Assembly: GCA_002299195.1 (NCBI GenBank)
Contig: DBOA01000184.1
Coordinates: forward strand, 1 to 12,474
Origin: Sphingomonadales bacterium UBA658
GTDB taxonomy: Bacteria > Pseudomonadota > Alphaproteobacteria > Sphingomonadales > Sphingomonadaceae
Direction of reading: 5' to 3'
DNA: 12,474 nt
The stretch's first letter is position 1, and every line of letters starts with the position of its first letter. Of this stretch, positions 1 to 7,592 are shown in pieces. A model generated the notes under the pieces. That model was not told where the DNA came from. It ran no database searches and saw nothing but the letters and a program-made list of their open reading frames with translations. The position numbers and the translations under genes were made by a program.

Positions 1-1712
1 CCTGTCGCAGCCAGCTCAATCCCTTGGGTCCGCGTTTTGCCGATATTGATGCTGGAAAGCGGATTGGCGGGGTCCGGCGTCGTTGCATTGCTGCGATCAA
101 GCTGAAACACTGCAAGGGTCAGGTTTAAATTTCGCTGGACATCCCATTTGGCACCGACTTCAAAGTTGGTGAATTTCTCAGGAGCCAGGTTTTGCTGTGT
201 CACCGTCAGCGCCAGAAACTGATCACCCGACCGCGGCAGGAATGATTGGCTATAACTGCCGTAAAGCGACATGCTTTCCTGCGGTTTGAAAATCAGCCCA
301 AGACGCGGGCTTATCTTTTCATCCTTACGTGCAAAAGGCCGGTCGATTGCCGGTAGCAAATCTGCACCATTGATATCAAAACTGTCGTACCGAAGCCCTG
401 CGACAACATCGATATCTTCGCCAAAGCTAATCTGGTCCTGCACATAAGCAGAGAAGAACTTCACATCAGAAACGCTGTCACGTGCCAATGTGTTGAAAGC
501 TACTGTTGGGAAAACCGGGTTCGAAAGGCCCAATGTCGCATTTGAAAGCGTTCCATTGAGCCGACTGTTGGCCGATTGCTGGTCGCCATATTCGGCGCCA
601 ACGAGAATTTTGTGCGCAAGCGCGCCCGTTTCGACGTCCCAGACCACATTTGCTTGGGCGATGAAATTTTCGCGTTGGGTGGGGTCACTATAGGCCGCAA
701 GAGCAACCGTCCCATTTTGTGCCGTCGCCGCGCCATTTGCAAAGACGTTCAGATAGATTTTATCGTAATCGCCATAGAGCATGGTGCCGCTGAAATTGAG
801 GTTTGATGCCAACTGACCGTCTAGCCGCAGCTTGGCAATGTGCGCCTCAAGTCGTGTGCGATTGGCACTGGGGACGCCGAAAAACTGGTCGCGGACGCGG
901 GCAAGGGGACGATTGGGTTGACCCGCACCCGTCGCGACCGACGGGATACCCCGATCCGTCGTGCGGTCGTCATTTACATATTCATACGAAAGGCCCAGCT
1001 TCCAAAATTCGTTTAGCCTGAACGCGACATAGGGGTTCCAAGCATAGCGTTCGCCGCCAACAAAATCGCGATGGCTGTCCAGGCTTTCGTACACCGCGTT
1101 AATACGCACAGCAGTGGATGCACTTAACGGAGCGTTAAAATCAGCCGAGAAGTCGTAGGCCCCGAAACTGTTGACGCTGGCTTGTCCTGCGTAAATGAAA
1201 TCGTCACTCAACGGAGCCTTCTGAACCCGGTTGATGATGCCGCCACCGCCGCCACGGCCAAAGATCAGCGCATAAGGGCCCTTCAGAATTTCGACCCGCT
1301 CAACATTGTATAGTCCGCGATAATATTGAACATCGTCGCGCACGCCATCGAGGAAAAAGTCAGCCGTTGTGTTTTGCCCGCGCAGGGTGATTTGGTCGCG
1401 ATTGCCCTCGCCTTGGCCCACGGTGGTTCCCGGAACATAGCGCAATATATCCGCCAGCGAGTGATGCGCCTGATCATCCAACTGTTCACGGGTCACAACA
1501 TTGATGGTCTGCGGAATATCGATCAGCGGCGTGTCGGTTTTTGTGGCCGTGATGGAATTGGACGCAAGGTACCCGTCGCTGACACCTGTCACAATGATGG
1601 TCCGGCTGTCATCAAATGCCCCGTCATCAAATGCCACGTCTTCGGCGAACGCATAAGGCGCACTTATTGCCAAAGAAACAAAGGCGAAAACGGAAGAGGA
1701 GAGACGAAGCAT
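1..1712 (-). CDS. TonB-dependent siderophore receptor (C-terminus outside window)
   Basis: Outer-membrane receptor that imports a ferric siderophore with energy from TonB-ExbBD. The ATG at 1712 opens a frame that stays open for 570 codons to the window edge; the C-terminal part of the beta-barrel is missing. Residues 1-23 form a signal peptide ending in AFA before ED. A TonB box (RTIIVTG) lies at residues 37-43. The plug domain covers about 60-165 and shows IPQTINVVTREQL, then FFLDGVRDD, YNVERVEILKGP and FGRGGGGGIINRV. These plug signatures are those of the Fiu/FhuE/FpvA siderophore-receptor group, and the FLDGVRD...FGRGG..GVINRV form is closest to catecholate receptors as I recall them. The barrel follows, with repeated aromatic-rich strands such as LYGSYSQSFLPRSGDQF. 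The exact ligand cannot be told from sequence. Two Fur-like motifs sit just upstream, so iron repression is likely. Confidence 0.93.
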   Translation of the reverse strand, partial: MLRLSSSVFAFVSLAISAPYAFAEDVAFDDGAFDDSRTIIVTGVSDGYLASNSITATKTDTPLIDIPQTINVVTREQLDDQAHHSLADILRYVPGTTVGQGEGNRDQITLRGQNTTADFFLDGVRDDVQYYRGLYNVERVEILKGPYALIFGRGGGGGIINRVQKAPLSDDFIYAGQASVNSFGAYDFSADFNAPLSASTAVRINAVYESLDSHRDFVGGERYAWNPYVAFRLNEFWKLGLSYEYVNDDRTTDRGIPSVATGAGQPNRPLARVRDQFFGVPSANRTRLEAHIAKLRLDGQLASNLNFSGTMLYGDYDKIYLNVFANGAATAQNGTVALAAYSDPTQRENFIAQANVVWDVETGALAHKILVGAEYGDQQSANSRLNGTLSNATLGLSNPVFPTVAFNTLARDSVSDVKFFSAYVQDQISFGEDIDVVAGLRYDSFDINGADLLPAIDRPFARKDEKISPRLGLIFKPQESMSLYGSYSQSFLPRSGDQFLALTVTQQNLAPEKFTNFEVGAKWDVQRNLNLTLAVFQLDRSNATTPDPANPLSSINIGKTRTQGIELAAT

Positions 1713-1732
1713 TTTCGGCCTTTTTATGGTTA

Positions 1733-1751
1733 TTGCAAATGACTCGCAATT
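1733..1751. promoter_or_regulatory. Candidate Fur box 1
   Basis: The stretch TTGCAAATGACTCGCAATT lies 21 bases upstream of the siderophore-receptor start. It resembles the GCAAATGATTCTCATTTGC form of the Fur operator in its left half and core, with a weaker right half. The position, close to the receptor start, fits iron repression. Assigned by eye only. Confidence 0.45.
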
Positions 1752-1767
1752 CTGTTGCCCGCCCCTA

Positions 1768-1790
1768 TTGCGAATCGTTATCATATGCAA
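1768..1790. promoter_or_regulatory. Candidate Fur box 2
   Basis: A 23-base element with inverted ends, TTGC at 1768-1771 and GCAA at 1787-1790, around an AT-rich core containing GTTATCATAT. On the minus strand the core reads ATGATAACGATTC, close to the GATAATGATAATC Fur consensus. It lies between the divergent receptor and arsC genes and probably covers the receptor promoter. It may also affect arsC, but nothing seen requires that. Confidence 0.45.
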
Positions 1791-1881
1791 TTTAAAAATG
1801 GGAAAAAGCGCGTTTGCTTTTGCGGGTCACCGATTTAGGTACATTGTGACGCAAATGGCATTATCAGGGACGACCATAATC

Positions 1882-2229
1882 ATGAACGCAACAATCTGGC
1901 ATAACCCCGATTGCGGGACGTCGCGCAAGACGCTCGCCATCCTTCAAGAAACGTCGGGCGTGACGGTCGAGATTATCGAATATCGTAAGCAACCCTTCAC
2001 CCGTGCGAAGCTTGAACAACTGTTTAAGGATGCAGGCCTCACACCACGCGAGGCGCTACGCACCCGTGGTTCACCCGCTGAAGAATTAGGTTTGATCGAT
2101 GGCGCTTCTGCCGATCGCATATTGGACTATATGGTTGAACACCCAATCCTCGTCGAAAGGCCATTCGTGGAAACCAATAAAGGCGTTCGGCTATGCAGGC
2201 CCCAAGAAAAGGTGCTCGAACTTCTTTAA
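1882..2229 (+). CDS. arsC: ArsC-type arsenate reductase (glutaredoxin-dependent family)
   Basis: A 115-residue thioredoxin-fold protein of the ArsC/YfgD/Spx superfamily, predicted to reduce arsenate to arsenite using glutathione and glutaredoxin. The N-terminus carries HNPDCGTSR with the catalytic cysteine at residue 11. The three arginines known to surround the active site of the R773 plasmid enzyme have counterparts: R60 in LRTRG, R93 in HPILVERPFV and R103 in GVRLCRPQE. Length and ending fit the short chromosomal ArsC group. The ATG at 1882 is chosen because the family motif starts there and an AGGGA lies about 10 bases upstream. In-frame upstream starts (1855, 1726) would add residues foreign to the family. 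No arsR, arsB or acr3 gene is adjacent, so the gene stands alone, as housekeeping arsC/yfgD homologues often do. True arsenate activity is inferred. Confidence 0.9.
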   Translation: MNATIWHNPDCGTSRKTLAILQETSGVTVEIIEYRKQPFTRAKLEQLFKDAGLTPREALRTRGSPAEELGLIDGASADRILDYMVEHPILVERPFVETNKGVRLCRPQEKVLELL

Positions 2230-2325
2230 GGCGTCGCAAGCCACGTGACGCTGTGGTCCTTTACACAATTCGAGGCCGTCGACCGACGCAGCTATACTGA
2301 AATCACTTTCGATATATGCAGGCGA

Positions 2326-4053
2326 TTAAGCCGCGATTGCGTAGGGCTGAATTTCACCGGACAGATACAAATTGCGCGCTTTCGCCCGGCTCATTTTGCC
2401 TGAGCTGGTCCGCGGCAATGTGCGCGGTGGAACCAATTCGATGACACAGTTCATACCTGTTACCGACCGAACCTTGTCGCGGATCTGCTCACGCAGCTTT
2501 GCCCGCTCGGCTTCGTCAGTGGTACGGCACTGGACCAGCACAGCGGGCGTTTCCTCACCGCCCGGCGTCGTCACGGAAAAAGCAGCGATATCGCCAGCTT
2601 TAAATCCGGGCAGTTGTTCAACCGCCCATTCAATATCCTGTGGCCAATGGTTTTTGCCATTGATGATGATCATGTCTTTGGCGCGGCCCACAATATAAAT
2701 GTAGCCGTTCGACAGATAGCCCATGTCGCCCGTATCCAGCCAACCATCGACCAGACAAGCGTCGGTCGATTCCTGGTCGCGGAAATATTCTTTCATCAAC
2801 GAAGGCCCTGTGCACCACACTTTACCGATCGTCTTATCGGCAAGCGGCTTGCGGTTTTCGTCGCGGATTTCAATGGTCATGTCTTTTACAGCGCGGCCGC
2901 AGTTAACGATTGCACGATAACGGATTGGGCGATCCGGCGCACCGGGATGGCCCGTTAGCTCCGTCTCTTCGACAAGCTCAACTTGAATACCTTCGCCCGG
3001 TGGCATGATGGACACCGCCAAGGTTGTTTCAGCCAAGCCATAGCTTGGAAGGAAAGAGGATGCCTTGAAACCCGCATCGCCGAATGCATCGACAAAAGCC
3101 TGCATGACGTCGGGACGGATCATATCGGCACCATTGCCCGCAAGGCGCCATTTTGCGAGGTTAAAGCGGTCGCTCACATGCGTTTGGCTGGAAACCCGCC
3201 GCGCGCAAATGTCATAGCCAAATGTCGGCGAGTAGCTGATGACCGTGCCATCCGCGGCGCTAATAACATCAAGCCACGCCAACGGGCGACGCGCGAAATC
3301 TTCAGTTTTCATGTAATCCGTCGAAACTTGGTTGGCGACCGGCGACAGGAAACAACCAACAAGGCCCATATCATGATACCAGGGCAACCATGACACGCAG
3401 CGGTCATTTTCGGTCACTTCCATGCCATGCGAATGCGCCGACAGATTGTTCAGCAGGGCATTATGCGTAACCGCAACGCCATGCGGGAAACGTGTCGAGC
3501 CGCTGGAATATTGCAAATAGCAAATTTCGTCGGTCTCCGCCGAAGGAAGATCGGACTTTGATGCAATGCGATCGCTGAAGCTTTCCCAATCAATGCCTTC
3601 GACATTGCATGCGCGTGCCGCATCATTGGCCATTTCGGCGAGTTCCGCTGGAAAGAACAATATCTTGGGGTCACAGCTTTTCAACTGCACGGACAACTGG
3701 TCCACATAGCTTTCTTTACCGCCAAATGACGTTGGCAACGGCAGGGGCACTGGCCATGCGCCCGCATATACACAGCCAAAGAACAAGGCCGCAAAATCGG
3801 GACCGGTCTCCGCGACCAAGGCAATACGGTCATCTTTACGGACACCATGGCTGATCAAGCGATACGCCATGTTCAGCGCGTCTTCGCGCATTTCGCTATA
3901 GGGATACGCGCGCGCCAATTTGCCGCGCATGTCGTGGAAATTAAGACCGCGCTGCCCTTGGGCGGCATAATCCAATGCCTCACCTAAGGTCGCAAAGTCA
4001 GAAAAACGACGTGGCAAACTGTCCTGCGTTGGCGTGGATGCGCGTTCGCTCAT
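2326..4053 (-). CDS. Fatty acyl-AMP ligase (FAAL-type adenylate-forming enzyme)
   Basis: Activates a fatty acid with ATP to acyl-adenylate, usually for transfer to an acyl carrier protein rather than to CoA. The 575-residue protein has the adenylate-former motifs in order: phosphate-binding loop QYSSGSTRFPHG at 181-192, SWLPWYHDMGL at 221-231, YGLAET at 338-343, GWLDTGD at 437-443, RAKDMIIINGKN at 457-468 and the C-terminal lysine K553 in LPRTSSGKMSR. The loop and the WYHDMGL motif are characteristic of FAALs. The start at 4053 (MSERAST) is preferred because GGGAAAA precedes it on the minus strand; ATGs at 4065 and 4104 lack a ribosome-binding site. The gene converges on arsC and is divergent from recX, so it appears monocistronic. 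In Caulobacter and sphingomonads enzymes of this group accompany sphingolipid synthesis genes, but no serine palmitoyltransferase or acyl carrier protein is seen here. That role is therefore only a suggestion. Confidence 0.9.
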   Translation of the reverse strand: MSERASTPTQDSLPRRFSDFATLGEALDYAAQGQRGLNFHDMRGKLARAYPYSEMREDALNMAYRLISHGVRKDDRIALVAETGPDFAALFFGCVYAGAWPVPLPLPTSFGGKESYVDQLSVQLKSCDPKILFFPAELAEMANDAARACNVEGIDWESFSDRIASKSDLPSAETDEICYLQYSSGSTRFPHGVAVTHNALLNNLSAHSHGMEVTENDRCVSWLPWYHDMGLVGCFLSPVANQVSTDYMKTEDFARRPLAWLDVISAADGTVISYSPTFGYDICARRVSSQTHVSDRFNLAKWRLAGNGADMIRPDVMQAFVDAFGDAGFKASSFLPSYGLAETTLAVSIMPPGEGIQVELVEETELTGHPGAPDRPIRYRAIVNCGRAVKDMTIEIRDENRKPLADKTIGKVWCTGPSLMKEYFRDQESTDACLVDGWLDTGDMGYLSNGYIYIVGRAKDMIIINGKNHWPQDIEWAVEQLPGFKAGDIAAFSVTTPGGEETPAVLVQCRTTDEAERAKLREQIRDKVRSVTGMNCVIELVPPRTLPRTSSGKMSRAKARNLYLSGEIQPYAIAA

Positions 4054-4162
4054 AATTTTTCCCATAGCAAATAGGGCGATGCCCGATAATTTTATTGGTA
4101 GCATACACCATTACGCGTCGATACCAGTTCAAATTTCGACCCGACTGTGGCAAGAATAGGGC

Positions 4163-4699
4163 GTGAACAGCCCACGTGCCGCCAAAAAACCCGCTCCGCC
4201 GTTAAATGACGAGAGACTGAGACAGCTAGCGCTGCATTATGTTGGCAAATATGCGACCACTCAGGCCAAACTCGGGATCTATTTAAACCGCAAAATTCGC
4301 GAGCGCGGGTGGGACGGGGAACGCAGCGCGGACATCGCCATGCTGGTCGAACAATTTGCCGCACTCGGCTATATAAACGACGCCCAATTTGCTGAGGCAC
4401 GAAGCCGGTCATTTGTGCGCCGTGGCTATGGCGAACGGCGCTTAAACGAGGATTTGCGGGCAAGCGGCATTGGCCAAGCGGATGCCATCCCGGCAAAAGC
4501 GCATATGGAAGAAAGCACATTAAGTGCCGCAGAAAACTTTGCGCGGCGCAAACGTATCGGTCCATTTGCCCAAGAAGCGGCAACGCCAGAGAAACGCAAT
4601 AAGCAACTCAATGCCTTTCTGCGCGCTGGACACAGTTTTGAACTGGCCAAGCGTTTTGTCTATGCTGAACCCGGGGCCGAAATCGGCGACTGGATTTAG
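4163..4699 (+). CDS. recX: RecX family regulatory protein
   Basis: A 178-residue helical protein of the RecX family, which binds RecA filaments and modulates recombination and SOS signalling. The central part, LGYINDAQFAEARSRSFVRRGYG at about 68-90 followed by ERRLNEDLRASGI, is the typical RecX repeat. The C-terminal FARRKRIGPFA (126-136) and FLRAGHSFELAKRFV (152-166) are seen in sphingomonad RecX proteins. The start codon is GTG at 4163, with only a weak ribosome-binding site (ATAGGGC directly upstream), so expression may be low. recA is not adjacent. The stop codon overlaps that of the convergent rel/spoT-type gene by four bases. Confidence 0.88.
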   Translation: MNSPRAAKKPAPPLNDERLRQLALHYVGKYATTQAKLGIYLNRKIRERGWDGERSADIAMLVEQFAALGYINDAQFAEARSRSFVRRGYGERRLNEDLRASGIGQADAIPAKAHMEESTLSAAENFARRKRIGPFAQEAATPEKRNKQLNAFLRAGHSFELAKRFVYAEPGAEIGDWI

Positions 4700-6789
4700 T
4701 CGTAGACGCGGTCTGCTGTCGCCACCGCCTCGGACGCCCGAAGCGCAGATATGATCCGCATAAGGTGCTGCAAATCATGCACCTCCAAATCTATTTCAAA
4801 GGTATGAAACTCAGCGTCGCGCGCAGTTAAACGCAAATTGATGATGTTCGCCTTGTGATAGCCAAAAATGCCGGCAATTTCACCCAAAGTGCCGGGACGA
4901 TTGTGAATGATCGTGCGCAATCGCGCCGAAGCGCCATCGCTACCCTGCCCCCAACTCAAGTCGACCCAATCGGCGTCGGCTCCGTTAGCGAGACGATCAC
5001 ATTCGATCCTGTGCACTTCAACCGGTTGTCCCGGCAACCTCAGCCCAACGATCCGGTCACCCGGAATGGGGTGGCAGCATTCACCGAGGTGGTAACCGAC
5101 GCCCGGCGTAAGGCCGCGTATGGAGATGGCGCGCTCTTGACTTGGGAAATCAAGCGCGATGCCATCCGCGTCAAAACCAGGCACCAGTGCCTCCATCAGG
5201 GCGTGGTCATTAATCTTGCCAAGGCCGATGCGATGCATCAGCTCTTCCTCGTCTTCAAGCTTAAGCCGGGTCACCGCAGCCGTTAAAGCTTTCTTGCCGA
5301 TTTTGCCCGGCATACGCGCAGCAACTTCTTCGTAAAGCTTGCGCCCAATCGCGACCAGCTCATCGCGTTCGCGGTGCCGCACATGCCGGCGGATTGCGGC
5401 GCGCGCCTTACCTGTCGTCACGAAGTTCAGCCAAGTCTGCTGCGGTTCCTGCGCCTTGGATTTCAGGATCTCGACCATATCGCCATTGTTCAATTGCGCG
5501 CGCAACGGGACATGGCGCCCATTCACTTTTGCGCCAACGGTCTTGTCGCCAAGATCGGTATGCACGGCATACGCAAAATCAACGACCGTTGACCCCTTGG
5601 GCAACTGATGCAGCGCGCCCTTTGGGGTGAAGGCAAATATCCGGTCCTGATACATCGCCATGCGGGTGTTCTCGAGGATATCCTCGGCATCTTGGCTGGT
5701 TTCAAGAATTTCGATGAGATCGCGTAACCACGCAGCCTGCCCATCGGGCTTATCCGCTTGTTTATAGGCCCAGTGGGCGGCGAAGCCATGTTCCGAACTT
5801 CGATGCATTTCGGCGCTGCGGATTTGCACTTCGACGCGCATATTTTTGGCGAACATGATCGTGGTGTGCAGCGATTTATATCCGTTGCGCTTTGGCGTTG
5901 AGACGAAATCCTTGAACCGCCCCGGCACCATCTGCCAGCGCCGATGCAGCACACCCAGCGCGCGATAGCAGTCTTCGGTGGTCTCGGTTATCACGCGAAA
6001 GGCATTGATATCGGTCAGCTGCTCAAACGCGACATGGCGTTCCTGCATCTTTTTCCAGATCGAATAAGGATGCTTTTCGCGGCCGGAGATTTTGATCTTC
6101 AGCCCGGCCTGCTCCATTTCCCAAGCGATGGTCTGGTTAATTTGGTCGATTTCAACATCGGCCTTTTCGCGGATTTGTTTCAGACGACCCATAATCGTCT
6201 GATATGCTTCGGGTTCCAGCTGTTCGAACGCGAGCAACTGCATTTCGCGCATATATTCATACATGCCAATCCGCTCCGCCAGCGGGGCATAGATATCCAT
6301 CGTTTCTTTGGCGATACGACGACGTTTTTCCGGGCTTTTGATGAAATGCAGCGTCCGCATATTGTGCAGGCGATCCGCAAGCTTGACCAAAAGAACGCGG
6401 ATATCATCTGAAATAGCGAGCAGGAACTTACGCAAATTCTCCGCAGCGCGTTCGTTTTCGGTTTGCGCCTCGATTTTCGAAAGCTTGGTAACGCCGTCGA
6501 CCAGCCGCGCGACTTCGGAACCGAAGCGGTTTTCCACATCTTCGATTGAGGTGAGCGTGTCTTCCACCGTGTCGTGGAGCAGCGCGGTGATGATCGTATC
6601 CTCATCCATTTTGAGGTCGGTCATGAGCCCTGCGACTTCGACCGGATGGCTGAAATACGGGTCACCTGATGCCCGTTTCTGCGCACCATGCATCTGAACC
6701 GTAAAGACATAGGCTCGGTTCAGCCGATCCTCATCGACATCCGGGATATAGGCCCGCACCCGTTCAACCAATTCATATTGCCGCATCAT
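4696..6789 (-). CDS. rsh: Bifunctional (p)ppGpp synthetase/hydrolase (Rel/SpoT, RSH)
   Basis: Makes and degrades the stringent-response alarmone (p)ppGpp. The 697-residue protein has the full RSH layout: HD hydrolase domain at about 25-180 with H48, the H72-D73 pair in LLHDTVEDT and KLADRLHNMRTL (136-147); synthetase domain at about 235-345 with GREKHPYSIWKKM, RFKDFVSTPKRNGYKSLHT (291-309) and VEVQIRS; TGS domain at about 383-442; a conserved cysteine pair in ECCHPIPGDR (570-579); and a C-terminal ACT domain from about 622. R291-x-K293-D294 is the RXKD signature of bifunctional Rel/SpoT enzymes, not the EXDD of RelA. Both active sites look intact. A GGAG sits 3 bases before ATG 6789 and 6 before ATG 6786; 6789 is taken because homologues begin with one residue before the RQYEL motif. 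A TTG at 6798 is less likely. The gene is alone, with a terminator upstream. Confidence 0.96.
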   Translation of the reverse strand: MMRQYELVERVRAYIPDVDEDRLNRAYVFTVQMHGAQKRASGDPYFSHPVEVAGLMTDLKMDEDTIITALLHDTVEDTLTSIEDVENRFGSEVARLVDGVTKLSKIEAQTENERAAENLRKFLLAISDDIRVLLVKLADRLHNMRTLHFIKSPEKRRRIAKETMDIYAPLAERIGMYEYMREMQLLAFEQLEPEAYQTIMGRLKQIREKADVEIDQINQTIAWEMEQAGLKIKISGREKHPYSIWKKMQERHVAFEQLTDINAFRVITETTEDCYRALGVLHRRWQMVPGRFKDFVSTPKRNGYKSLHTTIMFAKNMRVEVQIRSAEMHRSSEHGFAAHWAYKQADKPDGQAAWLRDLIEILETSQDAEDILENTRMAMYQDRIFAFTPKGALHQLPKGSTVVDFAYAVHTDLGDKTVGAKVNGRHVPLRAQLNNGDMVEILKSKAQEPQQTWLNFVTTGKARAAIRRHVRHRERDELVAIGRKLYEEVAARMPGKIGKKALTAAVTRLKLEDEEELMHRIGLGKINDHALMEALVPGFDADGIALDFPSQERAISIRGLTPGVGYHLGECCHPIPGDRIVGLRLPGQPVEVHRIECDRLANGADADWVDLSWGQGSDGASARLRTIIHNRPGTLGEIAGIFGYHKANIINLRLTARDAEFHTFEIDLEVHDLQHLMRIISALRASEAVATADRVYD

Positions 6790-6910
6790 AGGCTCCAAGA
6801 TGTGGCTTTTGCGCTGCGTTGCAACAAGAAACTTAAAACCATAGTCGATTTAACAGCAAATTGTGGGCGGACTGCTTGTGCATGGCGCATGTGATGACAC
6901 CTGCTCCAAC

Positions 6911-6969
6911 AAAAAATGCACCGGAATATGGCGTCCGCGATGTTTCGCGTATGCCCATATTCCGGTGCA
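6911..6969 (-). terminator. Rho-independent terminator of the small secreted-protein gene
   Basis: Perfect 15-base inverted repeat, TGCACCGGAATATGG at 6917-6931 and its complement at 6955-6969, with a 23-base loop. The loop has a second stem, CGCGA (6936-6940) with TCGCG (6945-6949). On the minus strand the stem is followed by six Ts (6916 to 6911). This fits termination of a transcript from the gene ending at 7058, and it insulates the downstream rsh gene. On the plus strand no T-run follows the stem. Confidence 0.8.
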
Positions 6970-7057
6970 GTTGTCTCGGCTCAAAGCGTCAATAAAATTG
7001 TCGCGGACTACATGGGAGGAGAGAAGAGCCGAATGTGCTTATTGAGAGTTTGGTCAA

Positions 7058-7396
7058 TTAAGCGCCAGCGTTACAGGCGGCGAGTTCGTCGGCTGTAAAT
7101 ACGCGATCACCAGCGGTGAATGCAGAAACTGAACCCAATTTGCGGGCGACACTGATGCACATGTTCTTTGCGGCAGTCGAAGCCATTGGCGCGCGGCATG
7201 CAGTGCCTTCGCACTTTACAACTACGCTACGCAGCAATTCTTGCTTCGATGCGGCTGGCTGCGCCAATTCGATTTTGTAATATGCGCCGTTGCTTGCAGC
7301 TTGCGCCTGCGTTGGAACACCGAACAGCAGTGTAGCAATGATCACAGATGCGGCAGCGAGCGCGCCCAAACGGGCGGAAACTTGGGAGAGAGTCAT
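7058..7396 (-). CDS. Small secreted four-cysteine protein (CC_3452-like)
   Basis: Function unknown. The 112-residue protein has a signal peptide over residues 1-33 with a hydrophobic core (ALAAASVIIATLLFGV) and a probable cut after AQA, giving a mature periplasmic protein of about 79 residues. The mature part begins YYKIELAQPA, then VVVKCEGTACRAP, a third cysteine at 80 (MCISVARKLG) and a fourth at 108 near the end (ELAACNAGA). The cysteines at 62, 67, 80 and 108 could form two disulfides. The pattern resembles what I recall of the short alphaproteobacterial 'CC_3452 family' proteins, with the same order of cysteines and an ARxLG..x.FxAG segment. AAGGA seven bases before ATG 7396 supports the start. 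The gene has its own downstream terminator and is divergent from an HxlR-type regulator. Confidence 0.82.
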   Translation of the reverse strand: MTLSQVSARLGALAAASVIIATLLFGVPTQAQAASNGAYYKIELAQPAASKQELLRSVVVKCEGTACRAPMASTAAKNMCISVARKLGSVSAFTAGDRVFTADELAACNAGA

Positions 7397-7517
7397 AATT
7401 TTATCCTTTTAGCTTTGCTAAGCGAGCACAACGATGGCCGGTGCTATTGACCCCCAACCTTCGTTTTGCGCCTCTGGAAAACCAGTTGCGAATCGCTATT
7501 TATTAGATTAGGTTTCG

Positions 7518-7527
7518 AGTTGCAACT
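7518..7527. promoter_or_regulatory. Candidate operator palindrome in divergent promoter region
   Basis: A perfect 10-base palindrome AGTTGCAACT lies 66 bases before the HxlR-type gene. Related TTGC elements occur nearby: CAGTTGCGAA at 7484-7492 region and GGTTGCAAAA at 7542-7551. HxlR-type regulators commonly bind inverted repeats in their own divergent promoter regions, so autoregulation is possible. No experimental consensus was compared, so this is weak. Confidence 0.28.
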
Positions 7528-7592
7528 TAAAACTTAAATGGGGTTGCAAAATTTTTCGGGTCGGCTCACGCTGTGCGCTAAAGGACAAATAT

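Noticed and set aside
1326..1742. Plus-strand open frame of 138 codons opposite the TonB receptor
   Set aside because: It lies antisense to a clear receptor gene, has no family motif and no ribosome-binding site; the receptor frame is open throughout.
2230..2325. Possible terminator between arsC and the acyl-AMP ligase gene (GCGTC/GACGC arms)
   Set aside because: Only five base pairs with an 11-base loop and no T-run on either strand.
4054..4162. Small palindrome GGGCGATGCCC (4073-4083) in the divergent ligase-recX region as an operator
   Set aside because: Four-base arms are too short to support a site, and no clear promoter hexamers could be placed around it.
4092..4583. Minus-strand open frame of 163 codons across recX
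   Set aside because: Composition is that of a shadow frame of recX (many Arg, Cys, Pro, His) with no recognisable domain.
5523..6605. Alternative minus-strand frames of about 140 codons inside rsh
   Set aside because: They are plus-one or minus-one shadows of rsh, rich in Arg, Ser and Cys. The rsh frame is continuous, so there is no frameshift to explain.
6970..7057. Possible small RNA or tRNA between the hairpin and the secreted-protein gene
   Set aside because: No cloverleaf, promoter or conserved element seen; it is most simply the 3' untranslated region of that gene.
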